Shown piece after piece: positions 28,384 to 36,834 of a stretch of 64,000 bases of DNA (position 1 is the stretch's first letter; every line of letters starts with the position of its first letter). The stretch spans positions 145,921 through 209,920 of the forward strand of contig NZ_QFWT01000010.1 of assembly GCF_003144035.1 (NCBI RefSeq), read 5' to 3'. The notes beneath the pieces are model-generated. The model worked only from the letters and a program-made list of their open reading frames with translations. It was not told where the DNA came from and did not search any database. A program made the position numbers and the translations under genes. This DNA is from Vibrio albus. Its GTDB lineage: Bacteria; Pseudomonadota; Gammaproteobacteria; Enterobacterales; Vibrionaceae.

Positions 28384-28689
28384 TCAGCCAATAAGCTCTA
28401 GAGCAAAATCCAGCACCTTGTCACCTTTTTGCATGCCGTAATCCATCATGTCGATAGGCTCAACCTTGATACCAAACTGATCAGCGACCTTCTGCAAATC
28501 GCCCTGCATGTATTTAACCTGAGGGCCAAGCAGCACCACTTCATAGTGAGATACCTGATTATTAAACTCAGCAGCACCGAAAGCTTTTATATCCGCTTCG
28601 ATACCTCTTGCGTCTGCACATGCCTGCATCTTTTTCACTAAAAGAGAGGTAGACATACCAGCAGAACAACACAGCATTATTTTTTTCAT
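28384..28689 (-). CDS. PTS lactose/cellobiose-family EIIB
   Basis: ATG 28689 follows GGAGG and gives a 101-residue protein starting MKKIMLCCSAGMSTSLL. The phosphorylated cysteine is the second of the pair (C8, in CSAGMST). It takes phosphate from EIIA and hands it to the sugar bound by EIIC. It is the first gene of the operon, downstream of the perfect operator at 28744 and a CRP-like site at 28776. Confidence 0.93.
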   Translation of the reverse strand: MKKIMLCCSAGMSTSLLVKKMQACADARGIEADIKAFGAAEFNNQVSHYEVVLLGPQVKYMQGDLQKVADQFGIKVEPIDMMDYGMQKGDKVLDFALELIG

Positions 28690-28743
28690 TTGCGATCCTC
28701 CAACTTTGAATGCCCTTTCAATATGCACGAACATGAAACAAAT

Positions 28744-28757
28744 GGAAACCGGTTTCC
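28744..28757. promoter_or_regulatory. Perfect palindromic LacI-type operator
   Basis: GGAAACCGGTTTCC is a perfect 14-bp palindrome 55 bases before the EIIB start, suited to binding a LacI-family dimer. Confidence 0.8.
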
Positions 28758-28775
28758 GTTATGTTTCCATGTAGA

Positions 28776-28791
28776 TGTGAATATGATCACT
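28776..28791. promoter_or_regulatory. CRP-like binding site in the divergent PTS promoter region
   Basis: TGTGAATATGATCACT keeps both CRP half-sites (TGTGA, N6, TCAC) with one mismatch. Catabolite control of a sugar PTS operon by cAMP-CRP is expected. Confidence 0.6.
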
Positions 28792-28956
28792 CTAGAAGCC
28801 AACAGAGGCGAATAAATTGTGATGCACAGCAAATAATTTTATGGATGAGTGGAAACTATTCAGATGAATCCACTTTTATCGTGGGTCAAAGCAGGAGCAG
28901 CAGAATACATAACTATAAGTAACGCCTATAAAAACGTGTGCTATGCAGCATATTTG

Positions 28957-28970
28957 GAGCACCGGTTTCC
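28957..28970. promoter_or_regulatory. Second LacI-type operator, one half conserved
   Basis: GAGCACCGGTTTCC keeps the right half and centre of the operator at 28744 and sits about 55 bases upstream of the divergent EIIC gene. Confidence 0.6.
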
Positions 28971-29024
28971 GTATGGCGTCTGCTTTCGTTATCCTCTTCA
29001 GGTCTGTCCGATCAGAGATCTATT

Positions 29025-30341
29025 ATGAACCACTCACTCATGACTATGTTTGCCGCTGGTGTCGAGAGATACATGAGCCCCTTTGCAAAGTTGCTTATGA
29101 AAAACTCTCACCTTGCCGCGCTCAGAGATGGGTTCCAGTTAGCCATGCCTTTTATTTTTGTTGGCTGCATTTTTGTTCCATTGATTTTTCCACCCTTTTC
29201 CGATCCCAGTTCTGAAATTTCGGTGATCTGGAATAATCTTGCTATTCAATTGCGTCCCGTACTTCTTCCCACGTACCAACTGACCATGGGGGTTATCGGC
29301 CTGATCGTGTCATTTGGAATCGCTTCTAGCCTGGCAAAACAATATCGGTTACCGGAAAGGCTATCCGGACTGACTGGTTGCATGACTTTTCTTATATTGG
29401 TCGGTTTCTATGGTGAGGGGCCAAAAGATACCTATTATCTGGGGGGCGCAGGCTTATTTACCGCGCTGATTGCGAGTATCTATTCTGTTGAGATGATAAA
29501 CCTGTTTATTCGCAGAGGCTGGTATATCAAGATGCCTGAAGATGTGCCGATTCTGACTTTTCAGAGCTTCAAGCTTATGCTTCCTATCATGGCCATCATG
29601 CTGACCGTCTCAATATTTAATCTCTATCTCGACACCAGTTACGGCATACACTTTCCACAATTAGTGCAAGAGCTGTTTCAACCGCTGGTGCTGGCATCCG
29701 ATAGTCTGATCGCTATCCTCGTCGCCATTTTAGTCTGCCAGTTACTCTGGTTTATGGGAATTCACGGGGCTTTGATTGTTACCGGGATCATGAACCCATT
29801 CTGGATGCCAAATGTCATTGCGAATCAGGCCGCAATGGAGGCCGGACAAGCTGTATTGCCACATATTTTCCTACGCGGGTTCTGGGATTTTTACCTGCTG
29901 ATCGGTGGGGTTGGCTCTACCCTTCCATTGGTCTACCTGGCAATAAAAAGTCGCTCTAACCAGCTTAAATCCGTTGGCAAAGTAGGCGTTATCCCCTCAA
30001 TATTTAATATTAATGAGCCCATCTTGTTCGGATTCCCAATCATTATGAATCCCCTGTTTCTGATACCGTTTGTTCTTGTGCCTATGATTAACGCCACTAT
30101 TGCCTGGTATTTAACCTCTGCACAGTTATTAGATAGGGTCGTTACTTTGGTTCCATGGTCAGTTCCAGCTCCGATTGGCGCTGCCTGGGCCTCGAATGGC
30201 AGCATTATGAATGCACTTATGGTATTACTGGCTATGGTTAACTCTTATTTTATATATCTTCCTTTTTTTAAAGCCCATGAAAAAATTTTGCTAGAGCAGG
30301 AAAAAGAGCGAGGAAAAATGAAATTTAATCGCAACACTTAA
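29025..30341 (+). CDS. Second PTS cellobiose-type EIIC permease, divergent and without own EIIA/EIIB
   Basis: I use ATG 29025 (MNHSLMTMFAAGVERYMS), which matches the N-terminal position of the other EIIC; the open frame extends upstream over the operator. The 438-residue protein shares blocks such as IHGALIVTGIMNPFWMPN and NINEPILFGFPIIMNPLF. It may take phosphate from the EIIB encoded divergently and transport a related glucoside. The operator at 28957 suggests the same LacI regulator. The ribosome site is weak. Confidence 0.88.
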   Translation: MNHSLMTMFAAGVERYMSPFAKLLMKNSHLAALRDGFQLAMPFIFVGCIFVPLIFPPFSDPSSEISVIWNNLAIQLRPVLLPTYQLTMGVIGLIVSFGIASSLAKQYRLPERLSGLTGCMTFLILVGFYGEGPKDTYYLGGAGLFTALIASIYSVEMINLFIRRGWYIKMPEDVPILTFQSFKLMLPIMAIMLTVSIFNLYLDTSYGIHFPQLVQELFQPLVLASDSLIAILVAILVCQLLWFMGIHGALIVTGIMNPFWMPNVIANQAAMEAGQAVLPHIFLRGFWDFYLLIGGVGSTLPLVYLAIKSRSNQLKSVGKVGVIPSIFNINEPILFGFPIIMNPLFLIPFVLVPMINATIAWYLTSAQLLDRVVTLVPWSVPAPIGAAWASNGSIMNALMVLLAMVNSYFIYLPFFKAHEKILLEQEKERGKMKFNRNT

Positions 30342-30377
30342 ATTCATTTAATTTATTAAATAGTATAAATAACACGG

Positions 30378-30396
30378 TGAGCTGAGCGCTAGCTCA
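30378..30396 (+). terminator. Weak hairpin after the second EIIC
   Basis: TGAGCT / AGCTCA stem with a seven-base loop and no T-tract. Confidence 0.35.
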
Positions 30397-30454
30397 TAAA
30401 AGAGGTTCACTGACGATCATAATATAGTCACATGTTCACAGACAGGACACTAAC

Positions 30455-30712
30455 ATGATCGTTACCAATGCATCTGAAGAGATAAAACAAAAGCCACAAG
30501 CCAATCAGGAACAGGCTGCGGAATACAGCGAAGGATTTTGCTCAGAAGTAAACTGCATTAACAAACCAACTCACCGGGTTTTAGTAAGGCAAAATACCAC
30601 ACAAGGTGAAGCTATGTTTGTTGTCCCTTTGTGTAAAGAACACTACGAAAGTTTCCAGGGTCAAATTGAACTTGATGACCACGCAGAAATCATTCCAGCA
30701 GAAATAAATTGA
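30455..30712 (+). CDS. 85-residue Cys/His-containing protein of unknown function
   Basis: The gene has an AGGA ribosome site and its own strong terminator, so it is a real monocistronic unit. The sequence carries C-x5-C (CSEVNC), then THRV, and later PLCKEHYE, a layout that could make a Cys3His zinc site. The N-terminal 28 residues are Gln/Glu-rich and probably disordered, and the C-terminus is acidic. I do not recognise the family. Confidence 0.7.
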   Translation: MIVTNASEEIKQKPQANQEQAAEYSEGFCSEVNCINKPTHRVLVRQNTTQGEAMFVVPLCKEHYESFQGQIELDDHAEIIPAEIN

Positions 30713-30737
30713 TTTAAGGGATTTTGTTGGAATTTTC

Positions 30738-30769
30738 AGGCAATGGAGTATTTCCATTGCCTTTTTTTA
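30738..30769 (+). terminator. Strong rho-independent terminator
   Basis: AGGCAATGGA / TCCATTGCCT stem with a five-base loop and a run of seven T. Confidence 0.92.
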
Positions 30770-30787
30770 TACATCTACTTTTGGAAA

Positions 30788-31570
30788 TCAGATTATTTCC
30801 TGAACAAATGATAAAACATCGCTGTTATTTTTATGCTTACTATTGAAGAACATAGATTTCACATCTTCAATATCCATTTGATCGGCATAATAAGCAGCAA
30901 TATGCACCTTATCACCACGCTGAAGAAAGTTTTCCTCGCCCCAGTCAGTATAAATTGGCGCACCGGTATACAGAACTAATTCTTCTGGAAAATTGTTTTC
31001 AACTAGTGTGGGAAGAATTTCTTCATACATACCATGACGCGTCTGGTTATTAATACTGTCTACAACCCAGTTAATCAGATCTGAGCAAAAAACTTTCGTG
31101 TCGGTACAATCAACGAGAGGCGTTGAGCGGTAAAATAAACCATCTCTTTCGATATAGGAAATCAGTTTTAGGTTCGATCCATAATTATCGGGTATAAATG
31201 GTTTCATATCCCACCAAAGGTGATTAATACCTTTCGACTTTTCGCCCCATGCCTTACGCTCCGATATTTTGTCTGAGCCTTCAAGTTGTCGAATCGTAAA
31301 ATCATTGCCGATAGTCATCTGTACCGGTTCCAGATCCGATACTTTTTCATCCTCATATTTCACCTTAAAGCGGATCACATATTCAGGCTCAATGTCGACT
31401 TTCGAACCTTCCTGAGGATATTTTGCTTTATCACCGGTGGTCAACGTCTCTTCATGCTCCCGATGAATAACAAAAATACCATTGGGCACATCATGTTCTG
31501 CCACATTCTCTGCACCACTTAAGTGGCCGTTAAAGTTACCAATAATTCCTATACAAATGCTGTTTGCCAT
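30788..31570 (-). CDS. Conserved protein of unknown function, possibly DUF5718 family
   Basis: The 260-residue cytoplasmic protein starts ANSICIGIIGNFNGHLSGAENVAE, which resembles the start of DUF5718 proteins from memory, and contains FRIRFKVKYEDE-like and NDFTIRQLEG stretches reminiscent of fumarylacetoacetate-hydrolase-like folds. No signal peptide or membrane segment. It lies between a convergent terminator and the citrate lyase operon but is separated from citG by a strong terminator, so it is a separate unit. Function unknown. Confidence 0.7.
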   Translation of the reverse strand: MANSICIGIIGNFNGHLSGAENVAEHDVPNGIFVIHREHEETLTTGDKAKYPQEGSKVDIEPEYVIRFKVKYEDEKVSDLEPVQMTIGNDFTIRQLEGSDKISERKAWGEKSKGINHLWWDMKPFIPDNYGSNLKLISYIERDGLFYRSTPLVDCTDTKVFCSDLINWVVDSINNQTRHGMYEEILPTLVENNFPEELVLYTGAPIYTDWGEENFLQRGDKVHIAAYYADQMDIEDVKSMFFNSKHKNNSDVLSFVQEII

Positions 31571-31585
31571 ACCTTACTTTACCTT

Positions 31586-31613
31586 AAAAAAAAGTCCCCG
31601 CACAAATGCAGGG
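31586..31613 (-). terminator. Terminator of the citDEFXG operon
   Basis: On the minus strand CCCTGC pairs with GCGGGG (one G-T), loop ATTTGT, then ACTTTTTTTT. Confidence 0.85.
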
Positions 31614-31660
31614 AAAATGAGAGTATTGATTAAGTTATTAATTAATAATAAAAATATCCA

Positions 31661-32596
31661 TTACATCTTAGAGCAGATATTTAATTGAGCTAACAGCCAG
31701 GTAGCGGCCAGCAAATCAGCGCTGCCACCCGGGCTAAGGTTTTTCTCTATCAATTTCTGATCCAAATCCCAGATGGCCTGTTCAAAGCCAGTCCTAGTAC
31801 TGTCACCTTCGGACAAAATGTCACTCGCCAGAGACTGAACATAGTTCAGTCCTTCCAACCCTCCGCGGCTCACCAGGTTGGAGTCACTATTTTTTGCCAT
31901 AATAGTCAGCAGAGCCTGAGACATAGCCTGCTCTTCAGAATGACCTTTACGGATAGCCTCTTCATAGGCAGGCAGACCATGAATGTAAATCATCGGATAG
32001 CCATGAGCGGCTTCCCCACGGATCCCGGTCATGCCATGTTCACGGTATAACCTTTCACCTGCTGTCGCCGGAATCTTAGTTGAATTTCTAAGATCATCAG
32101 ATACCAGCGAAGCACAACATTCCATGATAACACTACGAATGTGTATGGCATCGAAAGAAAGCCCCTTTCTATACAACCAGCCAACCGCACCACAGATTAG
32201 ACCAAGCGTAAAAATCATTCCTTTGTGTGTATTGATGTTATTTGTCGCAACAAACATCATTCGTTCGGCTTCGATACCGACCTTACGCAGGCCCGGTAGT
32301 AAAGACTTAGCCGGAAGCTCATGCATATCGTAACCGGCTCTCACAAATTTCTTCATATACGGGCGAAGCGAATCTGAACTAGCAATAAAGGTATGGATAT
32401 CCATATCGGTATGGGCACCACTAGACACGCAGTCCACAAGGCCCGCTTTCGGTGTTAAATGCGCTTCCAGCATCATGGCATGATACGCAAGGTTTCCCGC
32501 AAGCTCACAGATATTCAGCTCTAGCTTTCCGCTAGATGATTGTTGGTACAGGCAACAGTCATCCAGCAGCCACTTAATTGAGTTAGTTGCAATCAT
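31661..32596 (-). CDS. citG: Triphosphoribosyl-dephospho-CoA synthase
   Basis: The 311-residue protein has the CitG/MdcB family block GLVDCVSSGAHTDMD and the RGEAAHGYP and GGSADLLAATW blocks. It makes the triphosphoribosyl-dephospho-CoA precursor of the citrate lyase prosthetic group from ATP and dephospho-CoA. Its start overlaps the citX stop by fourteen bases and it is the last gene of the operon. Confidence 0.94.
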   Translation of the reverse strand: MIATNSIKWLLDDCCLYQQSSSGKLELNICELAGNLAYHAMMLEAHLTPKAGLVDCVSSGAHTDMDIHTFIASSDSLRPYMKKFVRAGYDMHELPAKSLLPGLRKVGIEAERMMFVATNNINTHKGMIFTLGLICGAVGWLYRKGLSFDAIHIRSVIMECCASLVSDDLRNSTKIPATAGERLYREHGMTGIRGEAAHGYPMIYIHGLPAYEEAIRKGHSEEQAMSQALLTIMAKNSDSNLVSRGGLEGLNYVQSLASDILSEGDSTRTGFEQAIWDLDQKLIEKNLSPGGSADLLAATWLLAQLNICSKM

Positions 32597-33104
32597 TTAT
32601 CATCTCACTCATTTTATCAATCAAAGCCGGTAAAGGGTGGGCGCGGCTTCTGGCACAGATTTTTGCTTCATTACCGCAGACAAAACATTTCCGACGAGGC
32701 AGACCATATGTATCCCTCGACAGAGACACACATTGACTATCCAAAATATCGATATCAAATAAGCGCCCAAGCGAATGAGTGTCTTCAATCTCGACCATCA
32801 CCCGCTTAAGCGCATCAGGTTCAATATTTCCCGCAGAAATCAATAATTCAGCCCCGCAGTCACTGCTGTATTTTTCCAGGCTGACCATCTCAATATTGTG
32901 GGTTGAGCATGCCTGAACAATCGCCTGATAACCCTGAGAAAAGGCCGTCCTGGAAATCTGATTCAGTTTGACCTCCCCGACCATATTGATGGTAAAGCTG
33001 ATCAGAGGAAGAGAATGGGCTTCCGCCCACTCCCTTTGCCGGTTTGCTCGTCTTTCACGATTGTCTAACACTTGTTCAAGCGTGACTTTAGGTCCTGAAT
33101 ACAA
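32583..33104 (-). CDS. citX: Apo-citrate lyase phosphoribosyl-dephospho-CoA transferase
   Basis: Translation appears to start at a TTG (33104) with AAGGA inside the end of citF, giving 173 residues. The CitX signature SLGRLFDID is at residues 111-119, followed by SRDTYGLPRRKCFVC and CARSRAHPL. It transfers the prosthetic group precursor to Ser14 of CitD. This copy keeps all signature residues, in contrast to the paralogue at 42630. Five bases separate it from citF. Confidence 0.93.
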   Translation of the reverse strand: MYSGPKVTLEQVLDNRERRANRQREWAEAHSLPLISFTINMVGEVKLNQISRTAFSQGYQAIVQACSTHNIEMVSLEKYSSDCGAELLISAGNIEPDALKRVMVEIEDTHSLGRLFDIDILDSQCVSLSRDTYGLPRRKCFVCGNEAKICARSRAHPLPALIDKMSEMINDCN

Positions 33105-33109
33105 GGTTG

Positions 33110-34642
33110 TTATTCCTTCACTTGCTTGATTACGTCGATTACTGAACCATCGCGGTAGCGAACATAACCTACAACGTTGTCCAGATACTCGATTGGCTTA
33201 GCCTTACCAGTCAGCATTTCTGCACGTTGTTGTAGTTCTTCAATAGTACCAACCTGTACACCAGCTTCAACCAGACGAGCTTTGATGTCTTCACGGGCTG
33301 GGTTAACAGCAACACCATGGTCAGTAACCAGAACGTCAATCTGCGAACCAGGAGTAATCACGTTTAGTACAGAGTTAACCACTGTTGGGATACGGCCACG
33401 GATAAGCGGAGCAACGATAATCGTCATGTTGGCAGAAGCGGCTGTGTCACTGTGACCACCAGATGCACCACGGATAACACCGTCAGAACCCGTAATTACG
33501 TTCACGTTGAAATCTGTATCAATTTCCAGCGCACTCAGGATAACGACATCCAGACGATCAACCACTGCCCCCTTAGAAGAAGGGTTCGCATACTGGTTAG
33601 CAGAGATTTCAAGGTGATTCGGGTTACGAGCCAGAGAATCTGCTGCTACTGAGTCAAATGATTGTACATCCAGCAGAGTTTTGATCAGGCCTTTCTCGTG
33701 AAGATCAACCATAGTCGCAGTAATACCACCCAGACCAAAGTTAGCCTTGATGTCTTTCTTCACCATCTTATCTTCAAGGAAGCGAGTTACTGCCAGTGAT
33801 GCACCGCCAGAACCAGTCTGAAGGTTAAAGCCATCGAAGAAATAGCCAGAATGCTCGATTACGTCAGCCGCTTTACGAGCGATCAGAAGCTCACGCGGGT
33901 TCGTTGTCATACGAGTTGCGTCACCACCGATTTTCGATGGGTCACCCACTTCTTCCACTTTCACTACTGCATCAACCAGATCCTGAGCGATAGAAGCCGG
34001 GGCGTTAGGGAAAGGAACGATCTCTTCTGTCAGAACGATAGTATGTTTCGCGTACTGAGCATCGATTTTTGCGTAGCCCAGAGAACCACAACGAGAACGG
34101 CCTTTAATTGCGTTTGCGTTACCGAATTCGTCACTGCTTGATACACCAACGAATGCTACATCGATGTTCAGCTCACCAGATTGAACCAGGTGTACACGAC
34201 CACCGTGTGAGTGGATATGTACAGGCTCTTCAAGCAGACCACGTGAAATTTCTTCTGCCAGATCACCACGGAGACCAGAGGTGTAAATTTTGCTTACCAC
34301 ACCATTTTTAATGTGGCCAACAATAGGAGCATGAATAGCTGACAGAGAGCTTGAAGCCAGTGTCAGATTTTTAAAGCCCATGGATGCGATGAGATCCATT
34401 GCCATGTTGATAATCTTGTCGCCACCACGGAATGAGTGGTGGAAAGAGACGGTCATGCCATCTTTAAGACCGGAGTTTGCAATCGCTTCTTCCAGTGATT
34501 CATATAGCTTGCGGCTACGTTTTGTTTCTTTATTCAGAAGGTGAGCAGTCAGGTCATGAGCACCAGCGTATGGCTTCATGTTTGCGTGACTGTCTGCGGA
34601 AATCTCAATTTCACGATTAAGTGCGTTTGTAATAGTCGTCAT
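33110..34642 (-). CDS. citF: Citrate lyase alpha subunit (citrate:acetyl-ACP transferase)
   Basis: The 510-residue protein has the CitF N-terminal stretch (PYAGAHDLTAHLLNKETKRSRKLY) and the CoA-transferase-like core GGASLAVTRFLEDKMV. It exchanges acetyl for citrate on the acyl carrier CitD, forming citryl-CitD. It is encoded in the order citD-citE-citF, the usual one. The ribosome site TAAGG precedes ATG 34642. Confidence 0.97.
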   Translation of the reverse strand: MTTITNALNREIEISADSHANMKPYAGAHDLTAHLLNKETKRSRKLYESLEEAIANSGLKDGMTVSFHHSFRGGDKIINMAMDLIASMGFKNLTLASSSLSAIHAPIVGHIKNGVVSKIYTSGLRGDLAEEISRGLLEEPVHIHSHGGRVHLVQSGELNIDVAFVGVSSSDEFGNANAIKGRSRCGSLGYAKIDAQYAKHTIVLTEEIVPFPNAPASIAQDLVDAVVKVEEVGDPSKIGGDATRMTTNPRELLIARKAADVIEHSGYFFDGFNLQTGSGGASLAVTRFLEDKMVKKDIKANFGLGGITATMVDLHEKGLIKTLLDVQSFDSVAADSLARNPNHLEISANQYANPSSKGAVVDRLDVVILSALEIDTDFNVNVITGSDGVIRGASGGHSDTAASANMTIIVAPLIRGRIPTVVNSVLNVITPGSQIDVLVTDHGVAVNPAREDIKARLVEAGVQVGTIEELQQRAEMLTGKAKPIEYLDNVVGYVRYRDGSVIDVIKQVKE

Positions 34643-34651
34643 GTGGATGCC

Positions 34652-35527
34652 TTACTGTTTAATTCCTGATTCAGCACGTTGTAATGTCCAACGAGCACGT
34701 TCAATAATTGGTGCATCCACCATCTTGCCGTTAAGGGAAACCACACCAGAGCCCTGCTCTTCTGCTTCAGCAGCGGCTTCGATAACTGCATTGGCGTAAT
34801 CCACTTCTTTCTGAGATGGAGCAAATACGTTATGAACCATTTCGATTTGGCGAGGGTTGATCAGGGATTTACCGTCAAAGCCCAGAGTCTTAATGTGCTC
34901 AGCTTCTTTCAGGAAGCCTTCTTCATTATTCGCATCTGAATAAACAGTATCAAATGCCATGATGCCAGCCGCACGAGCTGCCTGCAGAATTGAACAACGA
35001 GCAAAAAATAGCTCTGTACCTTCAGGTGTACGTTGCGTTCTTATATCACGAACATAGTCTTCTGCACCCAGTGCAATACCGATCAGGCGCTCCGATGCTA
35101 CTGCGATTTCTACTGCGTTGTTGATACCCATTGCTGATTCGATTGCTGCCAGCATTTTTGTGCTGCCCACTTCACGACCACACTCTGCTTCAGCAGCTGC
35201 AATCGTTTCTTCCATCAAATGCACGTCATCAGCAGAATCAGTTTTTGCCAGACGAATAACATTAACGCCAGCTCTGACCATAGCTTTAACGTCTAGTGGA
35301 CCCATTTCTGTTTCCAGGCCGTTAACACGAACTACGGTTTCGACTTCCTGATAAAGTGGGTGTTGAAGGGCATTGAATACCAGCATGCGAGCGGTATCTT
35401 TTTCACGGATGGAAACAGAGTCTTCCAGATCGAACATGATAGCGTCTGGAGTATAGATAAATGAGTTGCTTAACATCGCGGCATTTGAGCCAGGAACAAA
35501 CAACATACTTCTGCGTAATTTACTCAT
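34652..35527 (-). CDS. citE: Citrate lyase beta subunit (citryl-ACP lyase)
   Basis: The 291-residue protein has the HpcH/HpaI aldolase fold blocks: [15 protein letters not shown] at the start, MFDLEDSV near residue 30, and [11 protein letters not shown]. It cleaves citryl-CitD to acetyl-CitD and oxaloacetate with a divalent metal. Its ATG overlaps the citD stop by one base. Confidence 0.97.
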   Translation of the reverse strand: MSKLRRSMLFVPGSNAAMLSNSFIYTPDAIMFDLEDSVSIREKDTARMLVFNALQHPLYQEVETVVRVNGLETEMGPLDVKAMVRAGVNVIRLAKTDSADDVHLMEETIAAAEAECGREVGSTKMLAAIESAMGINNAVEIAVASERLIGIALGAEDYVRDIRTQRTPEGTELFFARCSILQAARAAGIMAFDTVYSDANNEEGFLKEAEHIKTLGFDGKSLINPRQIEMVHNVFAPSQKEVDYANAVIEAAAEAEEQGSGVVSLNGKMVDAPIIERARWTLQRAESGIKQ

Positions 35528-35820
35528 TATTGATCACCCCAGACAATTTCTTTTGCTCCTGACGCCCGCATCACTGCAGCCTGAACTCGCGCTTTAATTA
35601 CACAATCAAGCGCCCCTTTATCGTTGACAGAAACAACCGCTGACGTTACACCTAACTCTGCCAGAGTGTCAGTAACGACTTTTCTGATCAGGTCATCAAA
35701 TTGCTTTTCTACAGAACTTGTAACTTCAATGTCCAGGCTATTGTCTTCGGAAGGCATTATTTCTACCAGTAGATCACTGGATTCTAGAGTCCCAGCGTAA
35801 GATCGCTGACTAATTATCAT
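35527..35820 (-). CDS. citD: Citrate lyase acyl carrier protein (gamma subunit)
   Basis: The 97-residue protein has the prosthetic group attachment serine S14 in AGTLESSD, as in Klebsiella CitD. GAGGAG lies seven bases before ATG 35820. It is the first gene of the operon here: the space upstream to citB has no citC, although citC commonly precedes citD. An FNR-like box lies about 120 bases upstream. Confidence 0.95.
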   Translation of the reverse strand: MIISQRSYAGTLESSDLLVEIMPSEDNSLDIEVTSSVEKQFDDLIRKVVTDTLAELGVTSAVVSVNDKGALDCVIKARVQAAVMRASGAKEIVWGDQ

Positions 35821-35938
35821 GTTTGCTCCTCGTGCATCTCGTATTAGATGGCGCTAAAAAAGTATGATTCGAGGCGGATGGGCAAGGGTATCACCAATTC
35901 GTCTACCCCCTATTTTCCGGACTGAGACAAAGGATTTA

Positions 35939-35952
35939 GCGATAATTATCAA
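35939..35952. promoter_or_regulatory. FNR-like box upstream of citD
   Basis: On the minus strand TTGATAATTATCGC matches the FNR consensus TTGAT-N4-ATCAA at eight of ten positions. Anaerobic activation of citrate fermentation genes makes this plausible. Confidence 0.5.
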
Positions 35953-36067
35953 GTTTCGATGCAGGCTAAAAACCATTAATGATTTTTATGATTTTTAGTG
36001 GTGTGACTGGAAGAAAATACAGATGAAAAGACAGATGACAGAGGTTACCTTATTTTGGGAAAAGCTT

Positions 36068-36094
36068 CAGGCTCTCAGTGTGAGTGAGAGCCTG
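36068..36094 (-). terminator. Terminator of the citAB operon
   Basis: CAGGCTCTCA / TGAGAGCCTG ten-pair stem with a seven-base loop. On the minus strand it is followed by AAGCTTTTCCC. Confidence 0.75.
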
Positions 36095-36141
36095 TATTTA
36101 TATCAAAAAGGATAAAAACAACAATAATAACTTATTGATAT

Positions 36142-36834
36142 TTAATTTGTTTTCACATAAACGCGCTCTGGTCGCCCAACTCGTCCATGCTCGTTTTCAG
36201 CGGATAAAAATCCACTGGCTGAACAATATTCAAGATAGCGTCTGGCTGTTGTCTTACTGATACCAACGCGGTCACCCAAACTCTCTGCTGTAAATTTCAC
36301 ACCCGTATTTTCATTGAATACCTGTTTTATCTTATCGAGAGTCAACTCACCAATACCTTTTGGTAGGGTCTCTGAGCATTTTTCACGGGCCTGGATATTA
36401 AACAGATCATCGACATGACGCTGACTGATATTGTCATAAGCATTAATAGCACTGTTGTATTTTAAGTATCGATTTAAAGTGTCTTTCAGTCGGTCATACG
36501 CAACTGGTTTCAAAAGGTAATCGAAACAGCCACAGTGCATGGCTTCTTTTACCGTATCCATTTCACTGGCTGCAGTCACCAAAATGACATCAGCTTTATG
36601 GCCGCTCTTCTCCGCTACGATTTCACGCAGCAAGTCGACACCTAATCCATCAGGAAGATAGTTATCCAGGATGATCAGTTTAGGTTTATTCACCTTAATC
36701 ATGGTTCTGGCCATGCTCAGAGTCGACGCGATACCGACAGGCCTGAAGCGCATTGTCTGTCGTAAAAACTGGGCATGCAGTTCAGCGATACCGACTTCGT
36801 CTTCTACAATTAAAACGTCTATAGAATCCATCAT
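36142..36834 (-). CDS. citB: Response regulator of citrate fermentation
   Basis: The 230-residue protein has a receiver domain with DVLIVEDE, the phospho-acceptor Asp in LIILDNYLPDG near residue 56, and Lys in LLKPVAYDRL, then a C-terminal helix-turn-helix region (ESLGDRVGISKTTARRYLEY) as in CitB/DcuR. It overlaps citA by four bases (ATGA). It should activate citDEFXG and oad genes on citrate. Confidence 0.94.
   Translation of the reverse strand: MMDSIDVLIVEDEVGIAELHAQFLRQTMRFRPVGIASTLSMARTMIKVNKPKLIILDNYLPDGLGVDLLREIVAEKSGHKADVILVTAASEMDTVKEAMHCGCFDYLLKPVAYDRLKDTLNRYLKYNSAINAYDNISQRHVDDLFNIQAREKCSETLPKGIGELTLDKIKQVFNENTGVKFTAESLGDRVGISKTTARRYLEYCSASGFLSAENEHGRVGRPERVYVKTN

Larger units (their letters stand above)
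35821..36141. other. citD-citB intergenic region
   Basis: These 321 bases hold the citD promoter region, an FNR-like box (35939-35952), and the citAB terminator (36068-36094). No open frame like citC or a transporter remnant was found on either strand. Confidence 0.6.
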
